From assembly GCF_016820635.1 (NCBI RefSeq), contig NZ_WSFU01000054.1, positions 1 to 58,895 on the forward strand: a stretch of DNA of 58,895 nt. The letters are read 5' to 3'. Under the pieces are notes generated by a model that ran no database searches, was not told the origin of the DNA, and was given only the letters and a program-made list of their open reading frames with translations. The DNA is from Anaeromonas gelatinilytica. Its GTDB lineage: Bacteria; Bacillota; Clostridia; Tissierellales; SIT17. Below are positions 40,541 to 48,642 of the stretch, piece by piece (position 1 is the first letter of the stretch; every line of letters begins with the position of its first letter). The position numbers and the translations under genes are program-made.

Positions 40541-41158
40541 TCATTGATTAAACAATTTTTGTTCTGATACATTTACATTATATTTAAATTCTTTATAGTA
40601 TACAATAACCCTTTCTTTTTCATCCTTATCTAATATTACCATCTTATAAGGCTTAAAATTTTTCTTATCAATCCACAGCCTTTGTTTAGCTCTATATATG
40701 TTATTACCAGGCATCTCTAAGGAAATCACGAAATAATCCTTTCCTTTTTGTTTTTCATTTTCCAATTGCATTTCTTCATTCGTTAAGATTAACTGTATAA
40801 AATATCCTATAAAAAAACTTTTATCTTCTTCTGTTTTTTTATTATTTCTTATCACTGAAGATTTATCAATATCAGGATATATCAAATATGTCTTATTCCC
40901 ATCATATGTAATAATTTGTTTTCCATCATCATATTCAATTCTATATTTATTAGGTTTTGAAAATAAATGAGTGGCTGAATACTCTGCTGGACTTTTATTT
41001 CCTATTATTGTTATTTCTGCTTTACACATATAATTATCTATTTCATTAATAGTTTTTTGTAATTCATTAAATAATTCTTCATTTGTCGGTTTTTTTACCT
41101 GACAAGAGGTAACTATTATTAATAATAGAAATATTAAACCCACAAAATTTTTTTTCAC
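40541..41158 (-). CDS. GerS-like/LolA-fold lipoprotein
   Basis: A 205-residue lipoprotein. The signal peptide ends in LLLIIVTSC, with the lipobox cysteine at about residue 19. The mature part shows the LolA/LolB-like pattern of outer-membrane-lipoprotein-sorting homologues (FSKPNKYRIEYDDGKQIITYDG, RAKQRLWIDKKNFKPYKMVI). The position directly before alr matches C. difficile GerS, a lipoprotein needed for spore cortex modification. The identification rests on fold pattern and neighbourhood, so it is called GerS-like. Confidence 0.8.
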   Translation of the reverse strand: MKKNFVGLIFLLLIIVTSCQVKKPTNEELFNELQKTINEIDNYMCKAEITIIGNKSPAEYSATHLFSKPNKYRIEYDDGKQIITYDGNKTYLIYPDIDKSSVIRNNKKTEEDKSFFIGYFIQLILTNEEMQLENEKQKGKDYFVISLEMPGNNIYRAKQRLWIDKKNFKPYKMVILDKDEKERVIVYYKEFKYNVNVSEQKLFNQ

Positions 41159-41177
41159 TTAACTACTCCCTTCCCAT

Positions 41178-41621
41178 TTATAAATGAGTTAGTATATCTG
41201 ATCTAGCTATTATACCTTTTATTTTTCCTTCTTCATCAATCACTGGTACTCTATTTATTCTTTTATCTAACATAAGATTCACTACTTTCCTAACTTCATC
41301 ATCTTCTTCTACCTTTATAGCAGGTGTACTCATTAAATCTTTTACTTTATAGGCAGCTACTTTTTTTAATTCATTTTCAAATTTTTTAACACTGTCTAAT
41401 AAAATAAATCCTCCTAACAATGGTACATAAGATGGTATACTTATATCTTTATCCTTAAATATTAAATCTGTTTCTGTAACAATTCCAACAACTTTATTAT
41501 CTTCATTAACTACTGGTACCCCACTAATCTTATTTTTAATAAGTAGTTTTGTTGCATTTTCAATATTCTCTTCCTCAGATACTGTAATAACTTCTTTAGT
41601 CATTATATCTCTAGCTTTCAT
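41178..41621 (-). CDS. CBS-domain pair protein
   Basis: A 147-residue protein made of two CBS domains (ARDIMTKEVITVSEEENI and KVKDLMSTPAIKVEEDDEV) with the second halves GIVTETDLIF and GIIARSDILTHL. Such proteins bind adenine nucleotides or other ligands and act as sensors. There is no attached effector domain. The ATG at 41621 is seven bases after AGGAGG; an ATG two codons upstream is too close. It overlaps the end of the AcpS-NnrD gene by 11 bases, so translation is coupled. Confidence 0.9.
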   Translation of the reverse strand: MKARDIMTKEVITVSEEENIENATKLLIKNKISGVPVVNEDNKVVGIVTETDLIFKDKDISIPSYVPLLGGFILLDSVKKFENELKKVAAYKVKDLMSTPAIKVEEDDEVRKVVNLMLDKRINRVPVIDEEGKIKGIIARSDILTHL

Positions 41622-42864
41622 CTTCATTCCTCCTTATTTCTTTTATTGTTTTTGGTAGACTATTAATAATGTCTGTTGCTATCAATCCATATTCTCCCTT
41701 TTCTTCTTTAGCATAATCTCCAGATAATCCATGAGTATAAACTCCAATTTTACAAGCATCAAATCCTTCAATGCCTTGGGCTATATACCCTGATATAATC
41801 CCTGTAAGTACATCTCCACTTCCTGCTGTAGCCATTCCAGGATTACCAGTAGAATTAATATATGTTTTTTCTCCATCCGTAACAATTGTATTATACCCTT
41901 TCAATACAGTTATTACATTAAATTTTTTTGAAGTATCAATAGCATATTGAATTCTATCTTTTTCTATATCTTTAACACTTACATCGATTAATCTAGATAA
42001 TTCTCCCATATGAGGTGTTATTATTGTTATACCCTTTCGACACTTTAATATATCAGTATTTTTTGCTAAATTATTTATTCCATCAGCATCTAAGATTAAT
42101 TTTCCGTTGTAATTTTCTATTACATCAATTATAAAACTTCTAGTTTCTTCTTTTTGACCTATTCCTGGTCCTATTGCCAAAACATCATAATTATTTAAAC
42201 TATGAATATCCTTATAACTTTCTTCAATAAAATATCCTTTATTCTTATCTTCTAAAGGTAATGTTATAGTCTCTACTGTTTTTATTTCTAGAATTTTATT
42301 TAATGATTTAGGAATATAAAGATATACTAGTCCACTACCTGTTCTCAATGCAGATATGGATGTTAAATATGCAGCTCCCGTCATGCCCATACTACCAGCT
42401 ATTATCCCCACCCTACCATAAGTTCCTTTATGAGAATTTTTCTTTCTATTAGGAAGAATAGATTTCATCTCCTCTAAAACATATCTGGTCTTACATTCAT
42501 GGCCTTCTCCAATAGCCATAGCTACTGAATAATTCTTCTCATGAGATATTGTTAATGTTATATTTTCTATGCCCTTTTGTTCTGCAATCGTTTTTGCATT
42601 ATCTTTTAAATATACATATGGTTTATTTAAATCATTATGTAGTATTACAATATCCTTCCATTTAAACTTTCTTACTCCTGTACCTATCATTTTGGATATA
42701 GCCTCTTTTGAAGAAAACATCCCGGCTATAGTAGTAACACTACCATTTTTTGTGTTAATATAATCTATTTCTTCCTCAGAAAATAATCTACTTAAAAATT
42801 TATTTGTATTTATTTTATTTATTCTATCTATGTTTAATATATCTATTCCAACACCTATAATCAT
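41611..42864 (-). CDS. Fusion of holo-ACP synthase (AcpS) with ADP-dependent NAD(P)H-hydrate dehydratase (NnrD)
   Basis: A 417-residue fusion. Residues 1-123 are AcpS, which transfers phosphopantetheine to acyl carrier protein (IIGVGIDILNIDRI, MFSSKEAISKMIGTG). Residues about 125-410 are NnrD, which dehydrates damaged NAD(P)H hydrates (GRVGIIAGS, LAIGPGIG, LDADGINNLA, TPHMGELSRL, NPGMATAGSGDVLTGIISG). Usual Firmicute Nnr has an NnrE epimerase in front of NnrD; here AcpS occupies that place and no epimerase motif is present. The frame is continuous with no stop or frameshift at the joint. An AGGTGAGG site supports the start. Confidence 0.9.
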   Translation of the reverse strand: MIIGVGIDILNIDRINKINTNKFLSRLFSEEEIDYINTKNGSVTTIAGMFSSKEAISKMIGTGVRKFKWKDIVILHNDLNKPYVYLKDNAKTIAEQKGIENITLTISHEKNYSVAMAIGEGHECKTRYVLEEMKSILPNRKKNSHKGTYGRVGIIAGSMGMTGAAYLTSISALRTGSGLVYLYIPKSLNKILEIKTVETITLPLEDKNKGYFIEESYKDIHSLNNYDVLAIGPGIGQKEETRSFIIDVIENYNGKLILDADGINNLAKNTDILKCRKGITIITPHMGELSRLIDVSVKDIEKDRIQYAIDTSKKFNVITVLKGYNTIVTDGEKTYINSTGNPGMATAGSGDVLTGIISGYIAQGIEGFDACKIGVYTHGLSGDYAKEEKGEYGLIATDIINSLPKTIKEIRRNEDES

Positions 42865-42887
42865 TATTCCTCACCTAATTAATTATA

Positions 42888-43151
42888 TTATTTACCTAAT
42901 CCTCTAAGTATATCTAAAAGACTTTCATCCATAGGAATTCCAAACCAAATTCCTAAAAGATAGATTCCTCTATATAGAAAATATATGGCCGTACCTAAAA
43001 ATAGTATTACAAATATTAATTTGAATATTATATAAAGTTTACTTTCTTTTTCTCTTTCTACTATTTTATTTAATAATTTACTTATGAATTTGGTGAATAT
43101 TTCTAAAGTACTAACAATAAATATCAGAAATAATACTAGATCAAACGTCAT
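42888..43151 (-). CDS. Small membrane protein
   Basis: An 87-residue protein with two membrane segments (about 3-20 and 43-63) and a short C-terminal tail. No family was recognised. The ATG has a GGGG site upstream and the gene ends 23 bases before the AcpS-NnrD start, so it is probably the first gene of that transcript. Confidence 0.65.
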   Translation of the reverse strand: MTFDLVLFLIFIVSTLEIFTKFISKLLNKIVEREKESKLYIIFKLIFVILFLGTAIYFLYRGIYLLGIWFGIPMDESLLDILRGLGK

Positions 43152-43211
43152 AATAATACCCCACTTATATATTTTTACATTCCTTTATTCTATTTTACTA
43201 CAAATCTCGTA

Positions 43212-43246
43212 TAAAAAAAAAGAAATGTTTAAACATTTCTTTTATT
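43212..43246 (-). terminator. Terminator after the coiled-coil gene
   Basis: AAAGAAATGT and ACATTTCTTT pair around TTAA and are followed by a nine-T run on the minus strand. The hairpin starts at the stop codon of the 201-residue gene. Confidence 0.85.
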
Positions 43247-43847
43247 CAAAGAATTCTTTATCTAATTTTTCTATTTCATTTTTTCCTATCATTCCATGAA
43301 GATATGTATATATTTTATGTATGGTTTCCTCATAATCATTTTTTTCTTCTATCAATGATTTAAGTCTATTCCTTAATTCTTCTATTTCATCATTTATGAA
43401 ATCCATTTTGCTCTCTCTTTCTCTTAACTCCTTATAAGCTACTTTAATTGTTGCTTTTAATAATTCATAATTTTCTTCACGAATATCTTTAGGAATAGAC
43501 TCTAATTTAAATGTAATATCTTTTATCTCATCATTAATTTCAATTATCTTATTCTTAGAGTCATCTAAATTTTCTAAAGCCGTATTATCATCCTTATTCA
43601 CTCTATAAGATAAATTAACTATATTAACCATTGCATCTCTTTTTTCTCTTTGTAATTTCTTTAATTTTCTATTATAATTTTTCTCTTCTCTTAATAATTC
43701 TAATAATTTTTCCTTTTCTATATTTATTTCTTTATCATTCGAATCCCCAAATAAATCTTTCCAATCAGGATTATTCACAAGCAATGGAATATTATTCTTT
43801 AAAATAATATTATAATCTATATCTATATCTTTATCCTTAGACAACAT
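43242..43847 (-). CDS. Coiled-coil protein of unknown function
   Basis: A 201-residue, highly charged protein, mostly helical: about residues 45-85, 90-115 and 120-190 show heptad-like patterns (EKLLELLREEKNYNRKLKKLQ and LRERESKMDFINDEIEELR, both shortened). There is no signal peptide or membrane segment. It starts with an ATG after GGGAGGGG and has its own terminator. No known family was recognised. Confidence 0.7.
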   Translation of the reverse strand: MLSKDKDIDIDYNIILKNNIPLLVNNPDWKDLFGDSNDKEINIEKEKLLELLREEKNYNRKLKKLQREKRDAMVNIVNLSYRVNKDDNTALENLDDSKNKIIEINDEIKDITFKLESIPKDIREENYELLKATIKVAYKELRERESKMDFINDEIEELRNRLKSLIEEKNDYEETIHKIYTYLHGMIGKNEIEKLDKEFFE

Positions 43848-43945
43848 AATACCCCTCCCTTATATTATTATACTAGATTTTAATAATTAAAAAAATAATA
43901 TTATATAACTAATTGATGATATTAATCATAAATTAGTATAGGGAG

Positions 43946-44072
43946 GAATATATTTTTCTCCTGGAACTAGATGTATAAGCTCTAAAGTAAAATTAATAGT
44001 TCTTATAATTCCAACAACTCAAATAGCCTTTAAGATAGTCTTAGATAATAATGGTGTAACAGATACAGTTTA
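43946..44072 (+). pseudogene. Possible plus-strand gene remnant with no start codon
   Basis: About 42 codons are open in one plus-strand frame, ending in TAA at 44070-44072. Third-position composition resembles coding DNA and the translated stretch (YFSPGTRCISSKVKLIVLI, VLDNNGVTDTV) looks protein-like, yet there is no ATG, GTG or TTG and a TAG lies just before it. GGGAGG precedes it. It may be the 3' remnant of a lost gene. No family was recognised. Confidence 0.3.
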
Positions 44073-44080
44073 ATATTATT

Positions 44081-45901
44081 TTAGCTAATCGAATTAATCT
44101 CTTCTTCCTTAAATTGATTAGTATAAAGATCATAATAATAACCTTTGTTTTTAATCAATTGTTTGTGTGTTCCTTCCTCTATTATCTTTCCTTTCTTTAT
44201 GACTAATATTCTATCTGAATTTACTATTGTTGACAATCTATGAGCTATTATAAAACTGGTCCTATCTTGTAATACTTTTTCAATTGCATCTTGTATTTTC
44301 TTTTCTGTTTCTGTATCAATCGATGAAGTAGCTTCATCTAAAACAAATATTCTGGGATTAGATACAATTGCTCTAGCAAAAGAAATCAATTGTTTTTGAC
44401 CCGTTGATAATTTTCCTCCACCTTCTCCAACTTGAGTATCATATCCCTTATCCAATTTTGTAATAAATTCATGAGCATTAACTAATTTAGATACTCTAAT
44501 AACATCCATTTCTGTAATATTATTACCACCATACTTTATATTCTCCATTATTGTTCCACTAAAAAGATGTGGACTTTGTAAAACATATCCAATATTAGAA
44601 TGAAGCCAAGATAGAGATCTCTTTCTATAATCTATACCATCTATTAATATTTCTCCTTCACTAGGCTCATAAAATCTACAAACTAAATTAACTATTGTAC
44701 TTTTCCCAGATCCAGTTTCTCCTACTAATGCAATAGTTTCACCAGATTTTATTTTAAGATTAAACTTCTCTAATACTTTTTCACCATTTTCATACTTAAA
44801 TACTACATTTTTATACTCTATATCCCCTTTTAAATCTTCCCAATTGTCTTCCTTGGGATTAAGTATATCTCCATATTCCCTTCTAATACCTTCATTATCT
44901 TTTATATCTGGTTCCATTTCTACTAAAGATATAACTCTTTCAGCAGAGGCTTGAGCAGCTTGAAGCTCAGCAAACACTCTTGCTATTTCTCTAACAGGCT
45001 CAAAAAACAATGTGGTATAAGATAAAAACGCAACTAATGTACCATAACTGATGTTTTCTGTTAATACTCCATTACCTCCAAACCATAAAGCCAAACCAGT
45101 ACCTAAGCTTCCTAATGTTAATACTATAGGTAAGAACAAAGCTGAAAAAATAGCTGCTCTTATAGATACATATCTCATAGATCCAGTTAAATCTGTAAAC
45201 TCTTTTAGATTTTCCTCTTCTCTAACTAATGTTTTTGTAGTCTGTGCCCCACTTATACCTTCATTAAAACTTCCTGTTATTTTTGAATTAATTTTCCTTA
45301 CATCCCTATATGCCTTTAATATTTTCTTTTGAAAATACATGCTCAATATAGCTAATATCGGAACAACAGATAAAGTAATTAGAGCTAGTTTAAAATTAAG
45401 TACTAAAAGTACCACTGCGACACCAAACATAAAAGTTAATCCCCAAGCAGAATCTACTAAACCCCAACTTATTGTTTCTCCTAGCCTTCTAACATCTGAA
45501 GTCATCCTAGCCATTATCCATCCAATAGGTGTTTTATCATAGTATGTGAAAGATAATTCCTGTAATTTTTTAAAGCCTAATTTTCTAATATCATATTGAA
45601 TTCCCATTTCAATTTTTCCAGCTAAGGCTATAAATAATCCTACATTTACAACTTGAAATAAGATCAATAATACATAAACAATTGTAAACCTACCTAGACC
45701 ATTAACATTGCCCGGAACAACAAAGTTATCTATTGCTCTTCTAGTCATCAAAGGGAATATTAAATCTATTCCTGCCACTGACACCATAACAAAGCCTAAA
45801 ATTATTAAATACTTTTTATAGTTTCTCATATATTTAAATATTCGTTTCCATATACTTAAATCTAATTTACTACTATAATCCTGCTCTTCAAATCCTGTCA
45901 T
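44081..45901 (-). CDS. Multidrug ABC exporter subunit with canonical ATPase site (BmrD-like)
   Basis: A 606-residue half-transporter: six membrane helices (about 30-320) fused to an ABC ATPase (Walker A GETGSGKST, Walker B IFVLDEATSSID with catalytic Glu, H-loop IIAHRLST). The signature is altered (KLSTGQKQLISFA). Together with the next gene upstream it forms a heterodimer of the TM287/288-BmrCD type, in which one composite ATP site is degenerate. The ATG at 45901, eight bases after AGGAG, is chosen. It lies 19 bases downstream of its partner and has no obvious terminator. Confidence 0.94.
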   Translation of the reverse strand: MTGFEEQDYSSKLDLSIWKRIFKYMRNYKKYLIILGFVMVSVAGIDLIFPLMTRRAIDNFVVPGNVNGLGRFTIVYVLLILFQVVNVGLFIALAGKIEMGIQYDIRKLGFKKLQELSFTYYDKTPIGWIMARMTSDVRRLGETISWGLVDSAWGLTFMFGVAVVLLVLNFKLALITLSVVPILAILSMYFQKKILKAYRDVRKINSKITGSFNEGISGAQTTKTLVREEENLKEFTDLTGSMRYVSIRAAIFSALFLPIVLTLGSLGTGLALWFGGNGVLTENISYGTLVAFLSYTTLFFEPVREIARVFAELQAAQASAERVISLVEMEPDIKDNEGIRREYGDILNPKEDNWEDLKGDIEYKNVVFKYENGEKVLEKFNLKIKSGETIALVGETGSGKSTIVNLVCRFYEPSEGEILIDGIDYRKRSLSWLHSNIGYVLQSPHLFSGTIMENIKYGGNNITEMDVIRVSKLVNAHEFITKLDKGYDTQVGEGGGKLSTGQKQLISFARAIVSNPRIFVLDEATSSIDTETEKKIQDAIEKVLQDRTSFIIAHRLSTIVNSDRILVIKKGKIIEEGTHKQLIKNKGYYYDLYTNQFKEEEINSIS

Positions 45902-45920
45902 TTCAGTCACTCCTTTCGTC

Positions 45921-47720
45921 CTATACTATATTGCCAATCTCTGATTCTATGTTATTTTGTATAGTCCATATTCTTTTATATAATCCTGTTTTCTTTATCA
46001 ATTCTTCATGAGTTCCTACTTGAACTATCTCACCATCTTTCAAAACTATAATTTTATCAGCTCCTGCAACTGTAGACACTCTATGAGAAATTATAAATGT
46101 TGTTACTCCTTTTTTCCTTTCTTCTAAGGCTCTTCTTATTGCTAAATCAGTTTCAGCGTCTACTGCACTCAAAGAATCATCAAATACTAAAATTGGACTA
46201 TTATTTATCAATGTTCTAGCTATAGCTATCCTTTGTTTTTGACCTCCTGATAATGTAACTCCTTTTTCTCCCACCTTAGTATCATATCCTCTTTCAAAAT
46301 CCTCAATTACATTATGAATAGCTGCCACTCTAGCAGATTCAATTATTTCTGCATCCTTTGCCTCCATCCTTGCGATACTAATATTATCTTTTATACTCCT
46401 TGAAAATAAAAATGGTTCTTGTAAAACTATACCTACATTTTTTCTTATCCATTTTCGTTGTATATCTTTAAGCTCTACACCATCTATTTTTATGGATCCA
46501 CACCTATAATCATATAACCTCGCTAATAAATGAATTAAAGATGACTTTCCTGAACCAGTTTGACCCATGATAGCTATAGTTTCCCCTTCTTTTACTTCAA
46601 AGGATATATTTTTTAATATTTCATTACCATCACCATAATCAAATGAAACATTTTCAAATTTAATATGTCCTTTAATGTTTGGAGTTAATTCATTAGATTT
46701 CACTTCTTCTATAGGTGACTCTAAAATTTCTTCTATTCTCTCCAAAGATACTAAAGATTTACCTAAATCTGTTAGTATACGACCTAACTGTCTAACAGGC
46801 CATAATAACATTCCTTCATAACTAGTAAATACTACTAATGTTCCTAATGTTATATTTCCAGTAGTTGCCCAATAAGTACCTAAAATTAAAACTGCTCCTA
46901 TTTGAAGTAAACATAACAAATCTGATAATGCCCAATATCCTGCTAATAATTTTATTAATCTATAGGACAAATATCTATAAGTCTCATTTTTTTCCTCAAA
47001 TTTATCAATTTCAAATTTTTCTTTATTAAAAGCTCTAACAACTCTTACACCACTTAAATTTTCCTGTAACACAGTAGACATATCTGCCTCTGCCTCATCA
47101 GATAATCTAAATGCCTTTTTCACTTTAAGAAAAAATACAATAGCAAATGTAAATATAATAGGTACTACAGCTATTGATACCAATGCCATTTTAAAATCTA
47201 ATGAAAACATAATAACAGCTACAAATGATATCATAAATATTGCTCTGCCTATCTCTACAAATTGTATCGACAAAAACTTTCTTATAGTGTCAACATCTGA
47301 AGTACAACGTTGGATTAAATCTCCTGTTTCTGATTTAACATGATAACCATAAGGTTGATGTTGAATATGATCATATAAACTTTCTCTTATATTCTTAGCA
47401 ATAGACTCTGCTGCTTGAGCTGACCATTTTCCTTTAGCATATAAAAATATTCCTTGAATAATTGTAAGTATAACTAGTACTAATGCACTTAAATATAAAT
47501 TCCTTTCCAAAAACTCTACTCCACCTATTCTATTTATTCCATCTATAATAAAATCAGGTGCCTCTAAAGCTTTATTACCAATCACTGAATCAATTGATAT
47601 CTTTAACACTAATGGATTAATTATTGAAGCAAATGTTGCTAACCCAATACTTAATATAGCTCCCAAATATATCAATCTATTCCCTCTCATAAATTTCCAT
47701 AATAATTTTAATCTATTCAT
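45921..47720 (-). CDS. Multidrug ABC exporter subunit with degenerate Walker B (BmrC-like)
   Basis: A 599-residue half-transporter with six membrane helices and an ABC domain: Walker A GQTGSGKSS, intact signature TLSGGQKQRIAIA, and Walker B ILVFDDSLSAVD, in which aspartate replaces the catalytic glutamate, as in BmrC. The two subunits therefore complement each other: this one supplies the good signature, its partner the good Walker B. It starts with ATG after GAGGAGG. In Bacillus, bmrCD is induced by ribosome-targeting antibiotics through the BmrB leader; the long leader here suggests the same. Confidence 0.94.
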   Translation of the reverse strand: MNRLKLLWKFMRGNRLIYLGAILSIGLATFASIINPLVLKISIDSVIGNKALEAPDFIIDGINRIGGVEFLERNLYLSALVLVILTIIQGIFLYAKGKWSAQAAESIAKNIRESLYDHIQHQPYGYHVKSETGDLIQRCTSDVDTIRKFLSIQFVEIGRAIFMISFVAVIMFSLDFKMALVSIAVVPIIFTFAIVFFLKVKKAFRLSDEAEADMSTVLQENLSGVRVVRAFNKEKFEIDKFEEKNETYRYLSYRLIKLLAGYWALSDLLCLLQIGAVLILGTYWATTGNITLGTLVVFTSYEGMLLWPVRQLGRILTDLGKSLVSLERIEEILESPIEEVKSNELTPNIKGHIKFENVSFDYGDGNEILKNISFEVKEGETIAIMGQTGSGKSSLIHLLARLYDYRCGSIKIDGVELKDIQRKWIRKNVGIVLQEPFLFSRSIKDNISIARMEAKDAEIIESARVAAIHNVIEDFERGYDTKVGEKGVTLSGGQKQRIAIARTLINNSPILVFDDSLSAVDAETDLAIRRALEERKKGVTTFIISHRVSTVAGADKIIVLKDGEIVQVGTHEELIKKTGLYKRIWTIQNNIESEIGNIV

Positions 47721-47761
47721 TTTAAATCCTCCTCTAGTATTAATAAATAATATTTAAACTA

Positions 47762-47824
47762 TTAGGGATCATATAAATATCTCTCCTTCAGCATTAATAT
47801 TTTTTTCATTTTTCTAAAAAACAT
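47762..47824 (-). CDS. Short leader ORF 2 (20 codons) directly before the exporter genes
   Basis: ATG at 47824, seven bases after a perfect GGAGG, followed by 19 more codons and TAA at 47762. The peptide is basic and hydrophobic (begins MFFRKMKKILML). It lies after both terminators and ends 41 bases before the exporter ATG, so it could couple translation or act as a stalling peptide. Expression is likely given the site, function unknown. Confidence 0.5.
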   Translation of the reverse strand: MFFRKMKKILMLKERYLYDP

Positions 47825-47840
47825 ATTATAACCTCCTAAA

Positions 47841-47906
47841 TTATTTATAGATTGAAAATCTACTTAAAAAAGCCATGGATTTATAAATCCATGGCTTTAA
47901 ATGCAT
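47841..47906 (-). other. Short ORF through terminator 2 (21 codons), doubtful
   Basis: ATG at 47906 is seven bases after AGGA, a weak site, and reads through the whole terminator 2 hairpin (peptide begins MHLKPWIYK) to TAA at 47841. A translating ribosome would melt that hairpin. It may be fortuitous. Confidence 0.25.
47864..47898 (-). terminator. Attenuator terminator 2
   Basis: A 30-base perfect palindrome (AAAGCCATGGATTTA and its complement, 47869-47898) followed on the minus strand by further T bases (six in a row counting the end of the stem). It lies between leader ORF 1 and the exporter genes. Confidence 0.8.
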
Positions 47907-47949
47907 AATATTATCCTAATATGTATAAATTTATACTAAAATTAGACAA

Positions 47950-47981
47950 TAAAAAAACCATAGATACCCATACCTATGGTT
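47950..47981 (-). terminator. Attenuator terminator 1
   Basis: AACCATAG (47974-47981) and CTATGGTT (47957-47964) form a perfect 8-bp stem with a 9-base loop, followed by seven T bases on the minus strand. It starts 18 bases after the stop codon of leader ORF 1. Confidence 0.8.
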
Positions 47982-47999
47982 AAAGTCAAATTTAAAAAA

Positions 48000-48080
48000 T
48001 TATAAATAACTCCCATAGGCCGATTTGATAAAATCAGATTTAATTGATAATTTATTTAACACATTCATTAAAGTTTTCAT
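48000..48080 (-). CDS. Leader peptide ORF 1 (26 codons) of the ABC exporter
   Basis: ATG at 48080, seven bases after a perfect GGAGG, gives a 26-residue peptide (starts MKTLMNVLNKLS, ends KSAYGSYL) with TAA at 48000. It sits between a consensus promoter and terminator 1, and codons 21-23 (Ala-Tyr-Gly) contain the antiterminator segment. This is the layout of Bacillus BmrB, the leader peptide that controls bmrCD by ribosome-mediated attenuation; length and sequence differ, so the link is by architecture. Confidence 0.75.
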   Translation of the reverse strand: MKTLMNVLNKLSIKSDFIKSAYGSYL

Positions 48081-48117
48081 TTTACGACCTCCTTCTTTTG
48101 AGTTATTTTACTAACTA

Positions 48118-48146
48118 ATTATAATATATATTTCAGAAAATTTCAA
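48118..48146 (-). promoter_or_regulatory. Sigma-A promoter of the exporter leader
   Basis: TTGAAA (48141-48146) and TATAAT (48118-48123) with exactly 17 bases between. It lies about 38 bases before the ATG of leader ORF 1. Confidence 0.88.
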
Positions 48147-48177
48147 GTACTTTTTTTATAAAAATTCTTCTGAAATA

Positions 48178-48642
48178 TTAATCAACTTCTTTTACCTCAA
48201 TATATAACTCTAAAATATCACTTAATAATACTTTTCTTACCTTTAACTTATACGATGTTTCCTCAAATTTCATTATTCTATTATCTACTATTTCTGATAT
48301 CATATTTATATCAATATCCTTTATTTCTTTTCCTATAAGATCAATATATTTTTCTTTTATATGTTTATTTAATTCCATCTCATCAATCTCATCATTAAGA
48401 TTTTCTATTTTTATATTTATATCCTTTAAAATATATTTATTACTATTTATAGATTCCTCTATTTTTTTTAATTTTGAATCCTTTTCTTCCAATAATGAAT
48501 AATAAGTATTCATTTTTTGATAATACTCATCAATTTTATAAGATGCAAATATAGTTATTGCTATTGCTCCTATTATCATACCTATTATAATTCCTAATGT
48601 TATGGTTATAAAATATTTATTTATATCTTTCATTCTAACCAT
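48178..48642 (-). CDS. YtrI-like sporulation membrane protein
   Basis: A 154-residue protein with one N-terminal membrane helix (ITLGIIIGMIIGAIAITIF) and a coiled coil of about 70 residues, then a short end domain. In Bacillus ytrI follows ytrH and both are needed for efficient sporulation; YtrI has the same helix-plus-coiled-coil layout. The name rests on position and layout. The first ATG overlaps the ytrH stop (ATGA-type coupling); an ATG three codons later is an alternative. Confidence 0.65.
   Translation of the reverse strand: MVRMKDINKYFITITLGIIIGMIIGAIAITIFASYKIDEYYQKMNTYYSLLEEKDSKLKKIEESINSNKYILKDINIKIENLNDEIDEMELNKHIKEKYIDLIGKEIKDIDINMISEIVDNRIMKFEETSYKLKVRKVLLSDILELYIEVKEVD

Larger units (their letters stand above)
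47721..48117 (-). promoter_or_regulatory. Attenuator leader of the ABC exporter, with five mutually pairing segments
   Basis: Five segments are complementary in series on the minus strand. Segment 1 (CCTATGG, 48013-48019, inside leader ORF 1) pairs with segment 2 (CCATAGG, 47973-47979). Segment 2 pairs with segment 3 (CTATGGTT, 47957-47964) to form terminator 1. Segment 3 (ATCTATGG) can pair with segment 4 (CCATGGAT, 47887-47894) using one wobble. Segment 4 pairs with segment 5 to form terminator 2. If a ribosome stalls early, 1:2 and 3:4 can form and neither terminator folds; if it reaches the end of ORF 1 it covers segment 1 and terminator 1 forms. Confidence 0.7.
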
